Shown here piece by piece: positions 26,350-33,966 of a stretch of 64,000 nt of DNA. Origin of the DNA: Arthrobacter yangruifuii. Its GTDB lineage: Bacteria; Actinomycetota; Actinomycetes; Actinomycetales; Micrococcaceae. Below the pieces are notes generated by a model that was not told the origin of the DNA, did not search any database, and saw nothing but the letters and a program-made list of their open reading frames with translations. Position 1 is the stretch's first letter, and the number at the start of each line of letters is the position of its first letter. Made by a program: the position numbers and the translations under genes. Location of the stretch: the NCBI RefSeq assembly GCF_009192775.1, contig NZ_VTFX01000001.1, forward strand, positions 1,054,001 through 1,118,000. Reading direction: 5' to 3'.

Positions 26350-26375
26350 TTATTGCGCCTGCGGGCCTCGGTACG

Positions 26376-26654
26376 GTGGCGACCTCGCTGGCTCCGGGGG
26401 AGGAGAGCTTCACGTTTCGCCTGCTGGGCCCCTTCCCCTGGCTGGGTTTCCTGCCCGGGGAACAGCGAGAGGCGTTCGCGGCGGAAATCGTTGAGGTCGC
26501 CCGTGCCTGTGCCGCGATTTCCAGTTTCGACCGGCTCTTTATTGTTCACGCCGCATGGAAAGCTACTGCCGAAGCTGTCGCTGCCGGCCACACGCATGAC
26601 GACCAGCTCGATTGGCTGGATGAACCGGCAACCGTCGAAGATCCCCGCGGATGA
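26376..26654 (+). CDS. DUF6247-like small protein, possible antitoxin
   Basis: A 92-residue protein starting with GTG; the readable core is PWLGFLPGEQREAFAAEIVE, then RLFIVHAAWKATAEAVAAG and an acidic tail. The pattern resembles the DUF6247 proteins often found directly upstream of RelE-like genes in actinobacteria (family recalled, not searched). Its stop overlaps the next start by 4 nt (ATGA), as in type II toxin-antitoxin operons. No DNA-binding motif is obvious, so the antitoxin role is inferred from the arrangement only. Confidence 0.55.
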   Translation: MATSLAPGEESFTFRLLGPFPWLGFLPGEQREAFAAEIVEVARACAAISSFDRLFIVHAAWKATAEAVAAGHTHDDQLDWLDEPATVEDPRG

Positions 26655-26989
26655 GCCCGAGGCAAACATCCGTACCCCGCCCGCTACGCCGCAGTGAGTA
26701 CCAGATCACTTTCGGCACCAGCAACGCCCAGCAGGGTGGGACGGATGTTTTAGCCACGCAGGGCAATGCCGTCGTGGCCGCCTGGGAACGTCTTACTGTC
26801 GATCCGCTGGCAGATGACACGACCTGCCACGGGATGAAGGGAGACTTGGAATTCATCACCCGCGCCGGAAAGACGCACCGGAGGCGACAGTACGAATTGA
26901 GCAACGGTGCCCGGATCTGGTTCTACGGGGATGAACGGTCAGTGGTCCTTACCGACGTCCATACTCACCACCCGAACAGCACGAAGTAA
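26651..26989 (+). CDS. RelE/ParE-like small basic protein, possible toxin
   Basis: A 112-residue basic protein. The order EYQITFGTSNAQQG, VVAAWERLTVDPL, CHGMKGDLEFITRAGKTHRR, YELSNGARIWFYGDERSVVL and a final VHTHH fits the beta-strand and helix pattern of RelE-superfamily toxins, which cut mRNA on the ribosome. Catalytic residues cannot be assigned with certainty. It overlaps the preceding DUF6247-like gene by 4 nt. Some positions (YGDERSVV) suggest minor degradation or divergence. Confidence 0.55.
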   Translation: MSPRQTSVPRPLRRSEYQITFGTSNAQQGGTDVLATQGNAVVAAWERLTVDPLADDTTCHGMKGDLEFITRAGKTHRRRQYELSNGARIWFYGDERSVVLTDVHTHHPNSTK

Positions 26990-27188
26990 CCGCCTATAAG
27001 TTTGGGGCGCCAGGTTATGGTGCCGCTCGGATGCTGTGGTGGATGCGCGGAATGAACGCGCAAAGCTGCCGGCTGTGGAGGGTGTAGCGGTGCTGGACCG
27101 GCTTGCGGGCAGATGGTGCTCCCTTTGCATACGGGGCAACCTCTGAGCGCGACTCGGTGCGCCGAGAAGCAGGATGAGTGTCTCTGAT

Positions 27189-27701
27189 TTACTCCTCCCT
27201 TTTCCAAGGTAGGTCGGCATCGTCTATAACCGGGTGTAGCGGGACCATCACAACCGGACGGCGTTGGTGGTGGGCGAGATGCACCGCAACTGAACCGTTA
27301 AGAAACTTTTCAACTTCACCCCGGACACTGGATTCGCGCGTGCCGACCACGATCATGATCGCATCCAGCTCACCGGCCAGCCGGGCGAGTTCCTGCCCTG
27401 GACCACCCGCCAGCGCGCGGACGGACCATTTTACGGGCCGCGGGTCCAAGATTTCCGCGATTCCTGCACGCAGCCTGGGATCAAAAACCTCGGTCTTTTC
27501 GAAGGGCAGGTCCGGGTTGATGGGTGCCGACACCACCGAGCCGTCAGGCCGTTCCTCGACCTTCTCACTGGAGTCATCTACATTGGCGCAAACCAAATCT
27601 GCCCCGAAATGCTCGGCGAACGCTGCCGCTTCCTCGATCACGGCGGCAAAAGTATTCCCGATTGCGACACCGACCAGGACCTGAGGCTTGGGACTGGACA
27701 T
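27189..27701 (-). CDS. Universal stress protein (UspA family)
   Basis: A 170-residue single-domain Usp. It starts VLVGVAIGNTFAAVIEEAAAF and has an AGGPGQELARLAGELDAIMIVVGTR helix-strand segment with the ATP-binding type G-x-2-G-x-9-S/T pattern only partly kept (GTRESSVRGEVEKFLNGSVA). It ends in RRPVVMVPLHPV. It is probably a cytosolic nucleotide-binding stress protein. GGGAGAG precedes the ATG. It is divergent from the fluoride-responsive operon. Confidence 0.87.
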   Translation of the reverse strand: MSSPKPQVLVGVAIGNTFAAVIEEAAAFAEHFGADLVCANVDDSSEKVEERPDGSVVSAPINPDLPFEKTEVFDPRLRAGIAEILDPRPVKWSVRALAGGPGQELARLAGELDAIMIVVGTRESSVRGEVEKFLNGSVAVHLAHHQRRPVVMVPLHPVIDDADLPWKREE

Positions 27702-27913
27702 GATGTGGACTCTCCCTGTGTCGGGCCGTCGTCGGCAGTAGCGGGTTGCTGGTGGTGGCCTGAATCGCCAGATACTGCAGGGGACTCCTGCCTTCGGCGT
27801 ACTAGCGGTAATGGGATAAGGACAGTCGTCGAAAAACCAACCCTCAACCGCGCGGATTGAGGGAGCGAGCGAGCATGAGAGGATGAAAGCGATACCGGTA
27901 ACTTATGGTGTCA

Positions 27914-27972
27914 CGGCGGTGGGGCTCACCGGAACCAACCTCGGCATATACGCCGACAACAGTCCCTATCTC
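27914..27972 (+). ncRNA. Fluoride riboswitch aptamer (crcB motif)
   Basis: GGCGGTGGGGCTCACC (27915-27930) matches the fluoride aptamer 5' consensus GGNGAUGGNGYUCNCC at all but one position. It is followed by AAC, then a P3 stem TCGGC/GCCGA (27941-27945 with 27952-27956). The loop GGGGCT (27921-27926) can pair with AGTCCC (27961-27966) as the required pseudoknot, with one G-U pair. The 3' part AACAGTCCCTAT corresponds to the conserved GAUGRCUCCUAC with several changes. The position upstream of two crcB genes supports the call strongly. The consensus is from memory. Confidence 0.7.
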
Positions 27973-27996
27973 AGCATTTGCATGCCCAGAGATAGG
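27965..27996 (+). promoter_or_regulatory. Ribosome-site-sequestering hairpin of the fluoride riboswitch
   Basis: CCTATCTC (27965-27972) pairs perfectly with GAGATAGG (27989-27996), which contains the Shine-Dalgarno next to the ATG at 27999. The left arm shares two bases with the pseudoknot strand, so aptamer folding with fluoride and this hairpin exclude each other: OFF without fluoride, ON with it (inferred). Confidence 0.6.
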
Positions 27997-27998
27997 AA

Positions 27999-28283
27999 AT
28001 GACGACCGTGAAATCGAACCCCATCGGCCAGCCGGTGCCACTGCTCCTGGGCGTGGGCCCAGAGCAAGAACCTGACGCCATGGAAACCGCTGCGAATCTG
28101 GCACGCGTCTTGGGTGCACGGATCGCCAGCGCCGCCCCGTACTCGTCACTGCTCAGAATCCCCCGCAGGAGGATCCTCACTCTGGGAAGGCCCGGCGTGT
28201 GGGCAACAATGATGCTGCACCCAGCGCACCGCAATACCGCTGGACACCCTTGGACCCATGGTTTTCTCACGCCCGGATGCTAA
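27999..28283 (+). CDS. UspA-like N-terminal fragment, first ORF of the fluoride operon
   Basis: A 94-codon frame directly behind the riboswitch. Its first 45 residues (PVPLLLGVGPEQEPDAMETA and NLARVLGARI) look like the first strand and helix of a universal stress protein. After that the sequence loses all Usp character, and no other frame downstream restores it. Either it is a truncated pseudogene or a short leader whose translation couples to crcB. ATG is very close to the Shine-Dalgarno; a GTG at 28008 is better spaced. Confidence 0.5.
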   Translation: MTTVKSNPIGQPVPLLLGVGPEQEPDAMETAANLARVLGARIASAAPYSSLLRIPRRRILTLGRPGVWATMMLHPAHRNTAGHPWTHGFLTPGC

Positions 28284-28399
28284 ACCAAACCCGCCCCGGC
28301 GCTATCTGCCTAATGTCTCCGACCACGAAATATTTGGTGCCACCAGCACTTTGGGCACGAGGCATGGAACATCCGGACCGAAACAAGGAGGAACCTGAC

Positions 28400-28957
28400 T
28401 TGCACGACCATGCCGGCGCCCACCCGGACGCTGCACAAGGCCGAGGCTGGCACAGCCAGTTCCCCGAAAGACAACAGATTGACACTGCGCAGCTGCCGGT
28501 CGATATCGACGGTGCAGACGACAACGCTGCGGACGCGCCTCCACCGGCGCATGTGCAATGGCGGTATGTCGCCCTCGTTGCCGCCGGCGGGGCCGCCGGA
28601 ACCGGGCTGCGTCAAGGGCTGTCCCTGCTGTTTCCCCCTCCCGGGGAGGAAGGGGTCCCCTTCATCATTGCCGGGATTAATATCTTCGGTGCTTTCGTTC
28701 TGGGTTTTCTCCTTCAATCCCTGCTAAGCCGCGGCGACGACACGGGCCGGCGCCGGGCTCTGCGCTTGTTCGGTGGTACCGGTGTCTTGGGTGGCTTCAC
28801 AACCTACAGCGCGTTGGCCACCGATACCGCCCTGCTCCTGCACCACCATCCCGCAGGGGCGGTGGGTTATGCCCTTGGCACCGTGCTGTTGGGTGCCGCG
28901 GCTTCCTTCGCGGGGATCGCCGCCGGGACTGCCCGAAACCGAAAGGAAAACCAGTGA
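28400..28957 (+). CDS. crcB: Fluoride channel subunit CrcB/Fluc 1, with N-terminal extension
   Basis: A 185-residue protein. AAGGAGG at 28385-28391 lies 8 nt before a TTG at 28400, fixing the start; no ATG or GTG is better placed. The first 53 residues are hydrophilic (His, Asp and Pro rich) and unusual for the family. Four membrane helices follow, with the CrcB signatures GINIFGAFVLGFLLQSL and GGTGVLGGFTTYSA. It exports toxic fluoride. The start of the second crcB overlaps its stop, so the two subunits probably form a heterodimeric channel. Confidence 0.85.
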   Translation: MHDHAGAHPDAAQGRGWHSQFPERQQIDTAQLPVDIDGADDNAADAPPPAHVQWRYVALVAAGGAAGTGLRQGLSLLFPPPGEEGVPFIIAGINIFGAFVLGFLLQSLLSRGDDTGRRRALRLFGGTGVLGGFTTYSALATDTALLLHHHPAGAVGYALGTVLLGAAASFAGIAAGTARNRKENQ

Positions 28958-29331
28958 CACCGCTGCTCTTCGCCGGGATCTGCGCCGCGGGCGGGCTGGG
29001 CGCAGCGCTGCGGTTCATACTCGACGGGATCATCAAAGCCCGCACCCAAATTTCTTATCCGGTCGGCACCACGTTCATCAACGTCACCGGTTCCCTGCTC
29101 CTGGGAATCGTCACCGGAATGGCGGCCACCCTGCTGCTGCCCGACCCTGCAAGGCTGATCATTGGCACAGGGCTGCTCGGCGGATACACCACCTTCAGCA
29201 CCGCCAGCTTCGAAACCATCCGTCTTGCTCAGGAACACCGCGTCCTGCCTGCCCTGGCCAATGGGCTCGGCATGCTTATCCTCAGCACAATTGCCGCCGC
29301 CGCCGGTTACCTGGTGGGAACACTTCTATGA
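28954..29331 (+). CDS. crcB: Fluoride channel subunit CrcB/Fluc 2
   Basis: A 125-residue, four-helix Fluc protein with the family motifs GGLGAALRFILDG, INVTGSLLLGIVTG and GTGLLGGYTTFSTASFE (the phenylalanine and threonine track residues are present). It starts with GTG overlapping the first crcB stop by 4 nt. Tandem unequal Fluc genes usually encode opposite-topology subunits of one channel. The operon is controlled by the upstream fluoride riboswitch, although a 115-nt stretch without a gene separates the riboswitch-proximal ORF from the first crcB. Confidence 0.9.
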   Translation: MTPLLFAGICAAGGLGAALRFILDGIIKARTQISYPVGTTFINVTGSLLLGIVTGMAATLLLPDPARLIIGTGLLGGYTTFSTASFETIRLAQEHRVLPALANGLGMLILSTIAAAAGYLVGTLL

Positions 29332-29650
29332 CCTCCAGCTGAACCAGCCGGACATACCGTTCCTCCGATCAACGAGAGTCCCGACAGTTGATAGGCCCGT
29401 ACATCACCAAATCGTCCTCCCGATGACCGATCTCGATCCGTTTGTACCACTGAGGGAAGGGTTACGAACTGCTCATCAGCGGTGGTTAGTCATTGAAAAC
29501 GGACCAACAGGTACTGTTCCTGCGGTTTTGTCCAGGTGGACCGGCATTTTCCGCTGTGACTCACAGTGGGGCATGTCGCTCACCCTTCGCCGGACCGCGG
29601 AATCGCCCGACAGTCCGGAGCCTGTCGGGCGCCTCCGCTCGGTTGAGAAC
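29332..29650. other. 319-nt intergenic region with a hairpin at the DUF3500 gene end
   Basis: No gene is supported. At 29604-29631, CGCCCGACAG and CTGTCGGGCG form a 10-bp stem with an 8-nt loop, 20 nt after the DUF3500 stop; it is a likely terminator for that minus-strand gene and perhaps for crcB read from the other side. The rest has low coding character and no recognisable repeat. Confidence 0.6.
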
Positions 29651-30937
29651 CTAGTTCGAGGGTGGGCCACCGTTGGGCGGGGTTCCGCCGCCGGGCGGGC
29701 CGCCGCCGGGACCGGTGCCGCCACCCATACCGGAGGCAGCCTGCTGCGTCACGCTGTTGGCATAGTCGTTCGTGGGGTCGCGGTAGATGGTGTGGACGTG
29801 TCCCCAGCCGGAGGTGGACACTCCTTCGACATCTGCGCCTGCCGAGCCCTGCTGCGCTTGGAAGGCGACGTAAACGTCCGGCCCGGAGATCGAGAACGAG
29901 ATGCCGTCCCCGGTGCTCATGTCGTATGTGGTCTCCCCGGACCACGCGATGACGGTGTCATCGAGTGTGGCCTCGATCTTCGCCCGGGAGTCGGCAGTGG
30001 TCTGCTCGTCAGCCATACCGGACCAATTCACGATGAGATCGAGGAGCAACTGCTTCTGCGCGTTGGTCAGATCGGCGCCGGTGAGGCCGGCTCCGGCGTC
30101 GAAATCACAGGTATCGCCAGGTGCACACATGCTGACGTCGCCCGAGGTGATCGTCGCCTGCTGTCCCTCCGTCAAGCTGTCAAAGAAGGCGAACGCATCG
30201 GTATAGATGCCGTCGAACGGCCGCACTTCGTTGCCGCCGGCGTCGGTGTAGGCGGCAGGCTGCACACCCAGGTGGGTGGGCGCGAATGTGATCGAGTCAG
30301 TAGCGCCGTCGAGGGTCGCGTTGATACCGAGATGATGGCCGCCGAACTGCACTTCGAACGCGCTGGTGTCAGACGGGTCGCCGAAGAAGGCGATGTAGTA
30401 CTGGCCGAGCGACTGTTCGGTGCTGCTGCTGCTCTGCTGCAGGTACTCGTCACCGCCCATAATGCCGGACACGGTGTTGTACGCTTCGTCGCTGAGCAGC
30501 GCCTGCAGGACCGCCAATGCTGCGGTCTTCTGCTCGTCGGTCAGGTCGGCGAGATTCAGACCGGCGCGCTGGACGAAGGTCACGGGGAAGTTTGACCAGG
30601 ATGTTGTTTTCGTCGCGTCGTCGTAGTCGTACAGGACCGTCTCGCGTTGCTCATCGCTCAGCGTCCCCAGGAACGCCTCAGCCGCAGCTGACGTGGAGGA
30701 AATCGTCTCCTCGGTTGTCGTCGAGGACGTCGTTCCCGCGCCAGGTTTCGGGTCCGCCGCCGTGCTGCTGCTCGTGCCACTCACCGCAGAGGGGGACGCC
30801 GCGCCGGAGGTGGAAGCGACGTCGGCGCAGCCGGTCAGGGCGAGGCCGCCTGTCAGGAGGAGTGAGACGGCCCGCAGGGAACGCCGTCGTACCAACGATG
30901 GCGCGGACAGGGTATCGGTGGTTCTGGAAGTTCTCAT
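29651..30937 (-). CDS. DUF3500 lipoprotein
   Basis: A 428-residue secreted protein. The signal peptide ends in the lipobox LTGC (about residue 37), followed by a Ser/Thr-rich linker of 50 residues. The DUF3500 domain then runs to about residue 400 (FLGTLSDEQRETVLYDYDDA, IAFFGDPSDTSAFEVQFGGHHLGIN, HVHTIYRDPTNDYA). The tail is a Gly/Pro-rich low-complexity repeat. The function of DUF3500 is unknown. The start at 30937 is supported by TACTGT 7 nt upstream; longer upstream frames lack a signal peptide. Confidence 0.85.
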   Translation of the reverse strand: MRTSRTTDTLSAPSLVRRRSLRAVSLLLTGGLALTGCADVASTSGAASPSAVSGTSSSTAADPKPGAGTTSSTTTEETISSTSAAAEAFLGTLSDEQRETVLYDYDDATKTTSWSNFPVTFVQRAGLNLADLTDEQKTAALAVLQALLSDEAYNTVSGIMGGDEYLQQSSSSTEQSLGQYYIAFFGDPSDTSAFEVQFGGHHLGINATLDGATDSITFAPTHLGVQPAAYTDAGGNEVRPFDGIYTDAFAFFDSLTEGQQATITSGDVSMCAPGDTCDFDAGAGLTGADLTNAQKQLLLDLIVNWSGMADEQTTADSRAKIEATLDDTVIAWSGETTYDMSTGDGISFSISGPDVYVAFQAQQGSAGADVEGVSTSGWGHVHTIYRDPTNDYANSVTQQAASGMGGGTGPGGGPPGGGTPPNGGPPSN

Positions 30938-30944
30938 AGAGCAC

Positions 30945-30950
30945 ACAGTA
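30945..30950 (-). promoter_or_regulatory. Leaderless -10 element of the DUF3500 gene
   Basis: TACTGT on the minus strand is 7 nt from the ATG at 30937. A run of seven A's (T's on the coding strand) lies just upstream of it. Confidence 0.45.
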
Positions 30951-31207
30951 AAAAAACCGGCTTGCCATTCGCTTCCCAGCAGCTGAGAGCCTCCTGAAAG
31001 TGGATGTCTTGTATCCGGAGAGGGACCGGCTAACGGGCGTAGACTGCTGGCCGGATTGTCGAGGCCCTCACTGTGGCTGGTTAGCACTGACCTGGACGCA
31101 CTATCCGCGGAGCATCCCCCAGGCGACCCGAGTGGCCATGACGCCGTCGGGGTTCTCCGAGCGGATACGCCCCTTATCCATGGGTCGAGTGCCCGAGTGA
31201 GTCTTGA

Positions 31208-31213
31208 TAGGCT
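31208..31213 (+). promoter_or_regulatory. Leaderless -10 element of the GNAT gene
   Basis: TAGGCT ends 7 nt before the ATG at 31221 and argues against the in-frame upstream extension. Confidence 0.45.
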
Positions 31214-31220
31214 CCGCTTC

Positions 31221-31802
31221 ATGCCCATACTTGCCCGCCCGACGGTCACCTTTCATAAGTCATGGCTAGACGCTAAGGGAGAGTGGGGCGGCGGGCATCA
31301 GGATGGTGCGGGTATCCGCCCTGGTGATCGATTCGAAGCCATTGAGGACTTCGAAGCCTGGGTAAGGCGCCTCGCCATGCAAAACGACCCTCTTATGCTG
31401 TTCAGTGGGGTGCAAGTGAACACGAGTAGGTTCTGGGTCATTGAGCACGACACGTACCTCGGAGCTATCGAACTCCGGCACGTACTTACGCCTTTCATGT
31501 TGGAGGCGGTCGGTCATATTGGCTATAGCGTCCGGCCATCAGCTCGCGGACGTGGCATCGCAACATGGGCCCTTCAAGCCATCCTCCCTCACGCCCGCAG
31601 TATCTGCCTGACGCGGGTACTGCTTACCTGCGATGAGCAGAACCTGCCGTCAGCACGAACAATAGAGAAAAACGGCGGTGTCCTTGAAGACATACGCAAC
31701 ACGGAACTTGGCGTCAAGCGAAGGTACTGGATCGAACTAGCAGGTTATGCGAGCGATCGAGCAAGTGCGGAATCGAGCCGTAGCGGCAGAAACCGCGAGT
31801 AG
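31221..31802 (+). CDS. GNAT-family N-acetyltransferase
   Basis: A 193-residue GNAT protein. The acetyl-CoA binding motif is IGYSVRPSARGRGIATWALQ at about residues 99-118, and the later LLTCDEQNLPSARTIEKNGG is the motif-B helix. The N-terminal half (residues 5-95) includes the VTFHKSWLDAKGEW start common to small-molecule or RimJ-like acetyltransferases. The substrate is unknown. Codon use is clearly less GC-rich than in the flanking core genes, as expected for an acquired gene. It ends with a charged tail of about 20 residues. Confidence 0.8.
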   Translation: MPILARPTVTFHKSWLDAKGEWGGGHQDGAGIRPGDRFEAIEDFEAWVRRLAMQNDPLMLFSGVQVNTSRFWVIEHDTYLGAIELRHVLTPFMLEAVGHIGYSVRPSARGRGIATWALQAILPHARSICLTRVLLTCDEQNLPSARTIEKNGGVLEDIRNTELGVKRRYWIELAGYASDRASAESSRSGRNRE

Positions 31803-32270
31803 CCCTCCAATTCTTCCTACCTCGGAGTGCATTCAGGCGGTCGATTTGGAGCGGATGCCGAATCCTGGCCTGCATGGGCCGGAATTAGGTATTTGGCAGG
31901 GTCCCGCAGAGGGCGCTTACGAGAGAGATCAGCCGGCCGTCCGGTTAAGACAGTGGAGCCTTCGGCTGCGCCGAGGGCGGCGGCTCCTGTGTGCCTGGTT
32001 GTCCTGTCCGAGGTTGGAAGAACGAGGGGCTCCGGAGGCATTGCAATGACCGCTAGAACTCGCCTTCAGGGTGCGGGCCTTGAGCGTTCTCGGCGGTCCC
32101 GTCGTTCGTTCCCCGACGGGTACCGGTGTAGGGCTGGTGCGTGTGGTGCGGTGACCGCACTGCGGCCGAGTCAGCAGGCAAGGAACCCGGCGCACCGCCC
32201 GGCAGGAACGCAGCAGGGTCCGCATCCTCTGAGGATGCGGACCCTGCCGGCGGGATGCCTTCCCGGAAGG
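31803..32270. other. 468-nt intergenic region at the right end of the island
   Basis: No protein or RNA gene could be supported. A possible stem GGAGCC.../GGCTCC spans about 31952-31987. The segment after about 32050 returns to the high GC of the core genome. The right boundary of the accessory island probably lies here, but no direct repeat or tRNA was found to mark it. Confidence 0.5.
32213..32247. terminator. 17-bp perfect hairpin after pepP
   Basis: GCAGGGTCCGCATCCTC (32213-32229) pairs perfectly with 32231-32247 around one central base. It lies 24 nt beyond the stop of the minus-strand aminopeptidase gene. It lacks a U-run, which is common for actinobacterial terminators. Confidence 0.75.
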
Positions 32271-33854
32271 TTACTCGGCGGCGTAGATGCCCGCCATCCA
32301 GTCCTCGACCTCGCCTGGCTTGCGCGGCAGGGCGCTGCTGAGGTTCACGGGACCGTCGGCGGTGATGAGGACGTCGTCCTCGATCCGCACGCCGATGCCG
32401 CGGTATTCCTCGGGCACCGAAAGGTCGGTGTCCTTGAAGTAGAGACCGGGTTCGATGGTGAAGACCATGCCCTCGGTGATGGTTCCGTCCAGATACAGTT
32501 CGGCACGGGCCTGGGCGCAGTCATGCACGTCCATGCCCAGGTGGTGGCTGACGCCGTGCGGCATCCACCGGCGGTGCTGCTGGCCTTCGGGGGAGAGGGC
32601 TTCCTCCAGGGGTACAGGCAGCAGGCCCCAGGCATCCAGGCGTTCGGCGAGGACCTTGACTGCGGCGGCGTGCACGTCGCGGAACTTCGCCCCCGGCTTG
32701 GCGGCTTCGAATCCGGCGTCAGCGGCGTCGAGGACCGCCTGGTACACCTTGCGCTGGACCTCGGTGTAGGTGCCGTTGACCGGCAGGGTGCGGGTAACGT
32801 CCGCGGTGTAAAGGCTCTCGGCCTCCACGCCGCCGTCGAGCAGCAGCAGGTCCCCGGCGTTGACGGCGCCGTTGTTGCGGATCCAGTGCAGGACCGTGGC
32901 GTTGTTGCCGGAGGCGGCAATGGTGTCATAGCCCAGGTCATTGCCCTCTTCGCGGGCGCGGGCAAAGAAGGCGCCTTCGACCACGCGTTCGCCGCGCGGG
33001 TGGGAGATGGCCCGCGGCAACGCCTTGACCACTTCGGTGAAGCCGTTGACCGTGGCGGCCACGGCGGCCTTCATCTGCTCGATTTCCCACTCGTCCTTGA
33101 TCAGACGGAGTTCGGAGAGGGCTTCGGTGAGTTCGCCGTCGAGGGCGTCCAGGGCGCTCAGATCGGCGTTCTCCGGGTCAAGTGCGGTGTTGTAGCGGAC
33201 GGTGTCCACCAGGGCATCGACCATTTCATCGACGCTGCGCAGCAGGCGGACGGAGATGCCGCCGAACTGGGGATCGCCGACGTTGTTGGTGATGGCGGTT
33301 TCCGCCTCGTCAAGGTGCCGGGTGGGCAGGCCGATCAGGCTGCTGACGGCTTCCAGGCCCAGACGGTCTCCGATCCAGAACGAGCCGTAGCGGGCGTTGG
33401 AGTAGAACTCGTCACTGTCGGTGCCGGCCAGCGGACGGAAGTACAGGACGGCGGTGTGGTTGCCGCCGTCGTCGCCGGTGCCGGGTTCCACAGGCTCCAT
33501 CACCAGCACGGCGTCCGGCTCACGGTCCAGGCCGAGGCCCGTCATGTGCGCAAAGCCGGAGTGGGCGCGGAAGCGGTAGTCGGTGTCATTGGAGCGGACC
33601 TTCAGCGGACCGGCCGGGATGACCAGCCGTTCACCGGGGAAACGCTCGGAGAGGGCGCGGCGGCGGCGTACCGCGAACGGCGCCACTGCGTCGGGTGCAG
33701 GCAGCTCGCCGGATTCCGCGGCCCAGCCGGAAGACATGAACTTTTTGAAGGCTTCCGAGGAGGGGCGCTGGGACCGGTTGTTCACCCGGTCTTCAAGCGG
33801 CTGGCCTTCGGAGGGCTCGGGCAGGGGTGTCGTCGAATTCGCTTGAGTACTCAC
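32271..33854 (-). CDS. pepP: Xaa-Pro aminopeptidase (M24B)
   Basis: A 527-residue aminopeptidase P. The N-terminal domain is at about residues 40-200, and the C-terminal pita-bread domain carries the metal ligands LLLLDGGVEAESLYTADVTR (Asp pair), HGVSHHLGMDVHD (His), VFTIEPGLYF (Glu) and GVRIEDDVLIT (Glu). It removes N-terminal residues before proline. The GTG start at 33854 has GGAAGG just upstream. The first 35 residues are poorly conserved. Confidence 0.93.
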   Translation of the reverse strand: MSTQANSTTPLPEPSEGQPLEDRVNNRSQRPSSEAFKKFMSSGWAAESGELPAPDAVAPFAVRRRRALSERFPGERLVIPAGPLKVRSNDTDYRFRAHSGFAHMTGLGLDREPDAVLVMEPVEPGTGDDGGNHTAVLYFRPLAGTDSDEFYSNARYGSFWIGDRLGLEAVSSLIGLPTRHLDEAETAITNNVGDPQFGGISVRLLRSVDEMVDALVDTVRYNTALDPENADLSALDALDGELTEALSELRLIKDEWEIEQMKAAVAATVNGFTEVVKALPRAISHPRGERVVEGAFFARAREEGNDLGYDTIAASGNNATVLHWIRNNGAVNAGDLLLLDGGVEAESLYTADVTRTLPVNGTYTEVQRKVYQAVLDAADAGFEAAKPGAKFRDVHAAAVKVLAERLDAWGLLPVPLEEALSPEGQQHRRWMPHGVSHHLGMDVHDCAQARAELYLDGTITEGMVFTIEPGLYFKDTDLSVPEEYRGIGVRIEDDVLITADGPVNLSSALPRKPGEVEDWMAGIYAAE

Positions 33855-33954
33855 CCTTCCATGGTCTCACTGCCTCCGGGGCGGGCAAAACACTTCGGCA
33901 GAGCCGGTGACACCCCCGCCGGCGGACCGGCGCGGTGCACGGGCCGCGGGGGCG

Positions 33955-33960
33955 TAGATT
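33955..33960 (+). promoter_or_regulatory. Leaderless -10 element of the PHP gene
   Basis: TAGATT ends 6 nt before the GTG at 33967; no ribosome site is present. Confidence 0.55.
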
Positions 33961-33966
33961 AAGAGC

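Noticed and set aside
26939-27220. Minus-strand frames downstream of the universal stress protein gene
   Set aside because: They overlap the end of the RelE-like gene and the Usp gene and show no similarity or start signal.
30938-31220. Possible small ORF at about 31000-31200 upstream of the GNAT gene
   Set aside because: No ribosome site, no domain, and atypical composition; the GNAT promoter lies at its end.
31827-33962. Long plus-strand frame opposite pepP
   Set aside because: Antisense of a clear M24B peptidase; composition is shadow-like and it runs through the hairpin at 32213.
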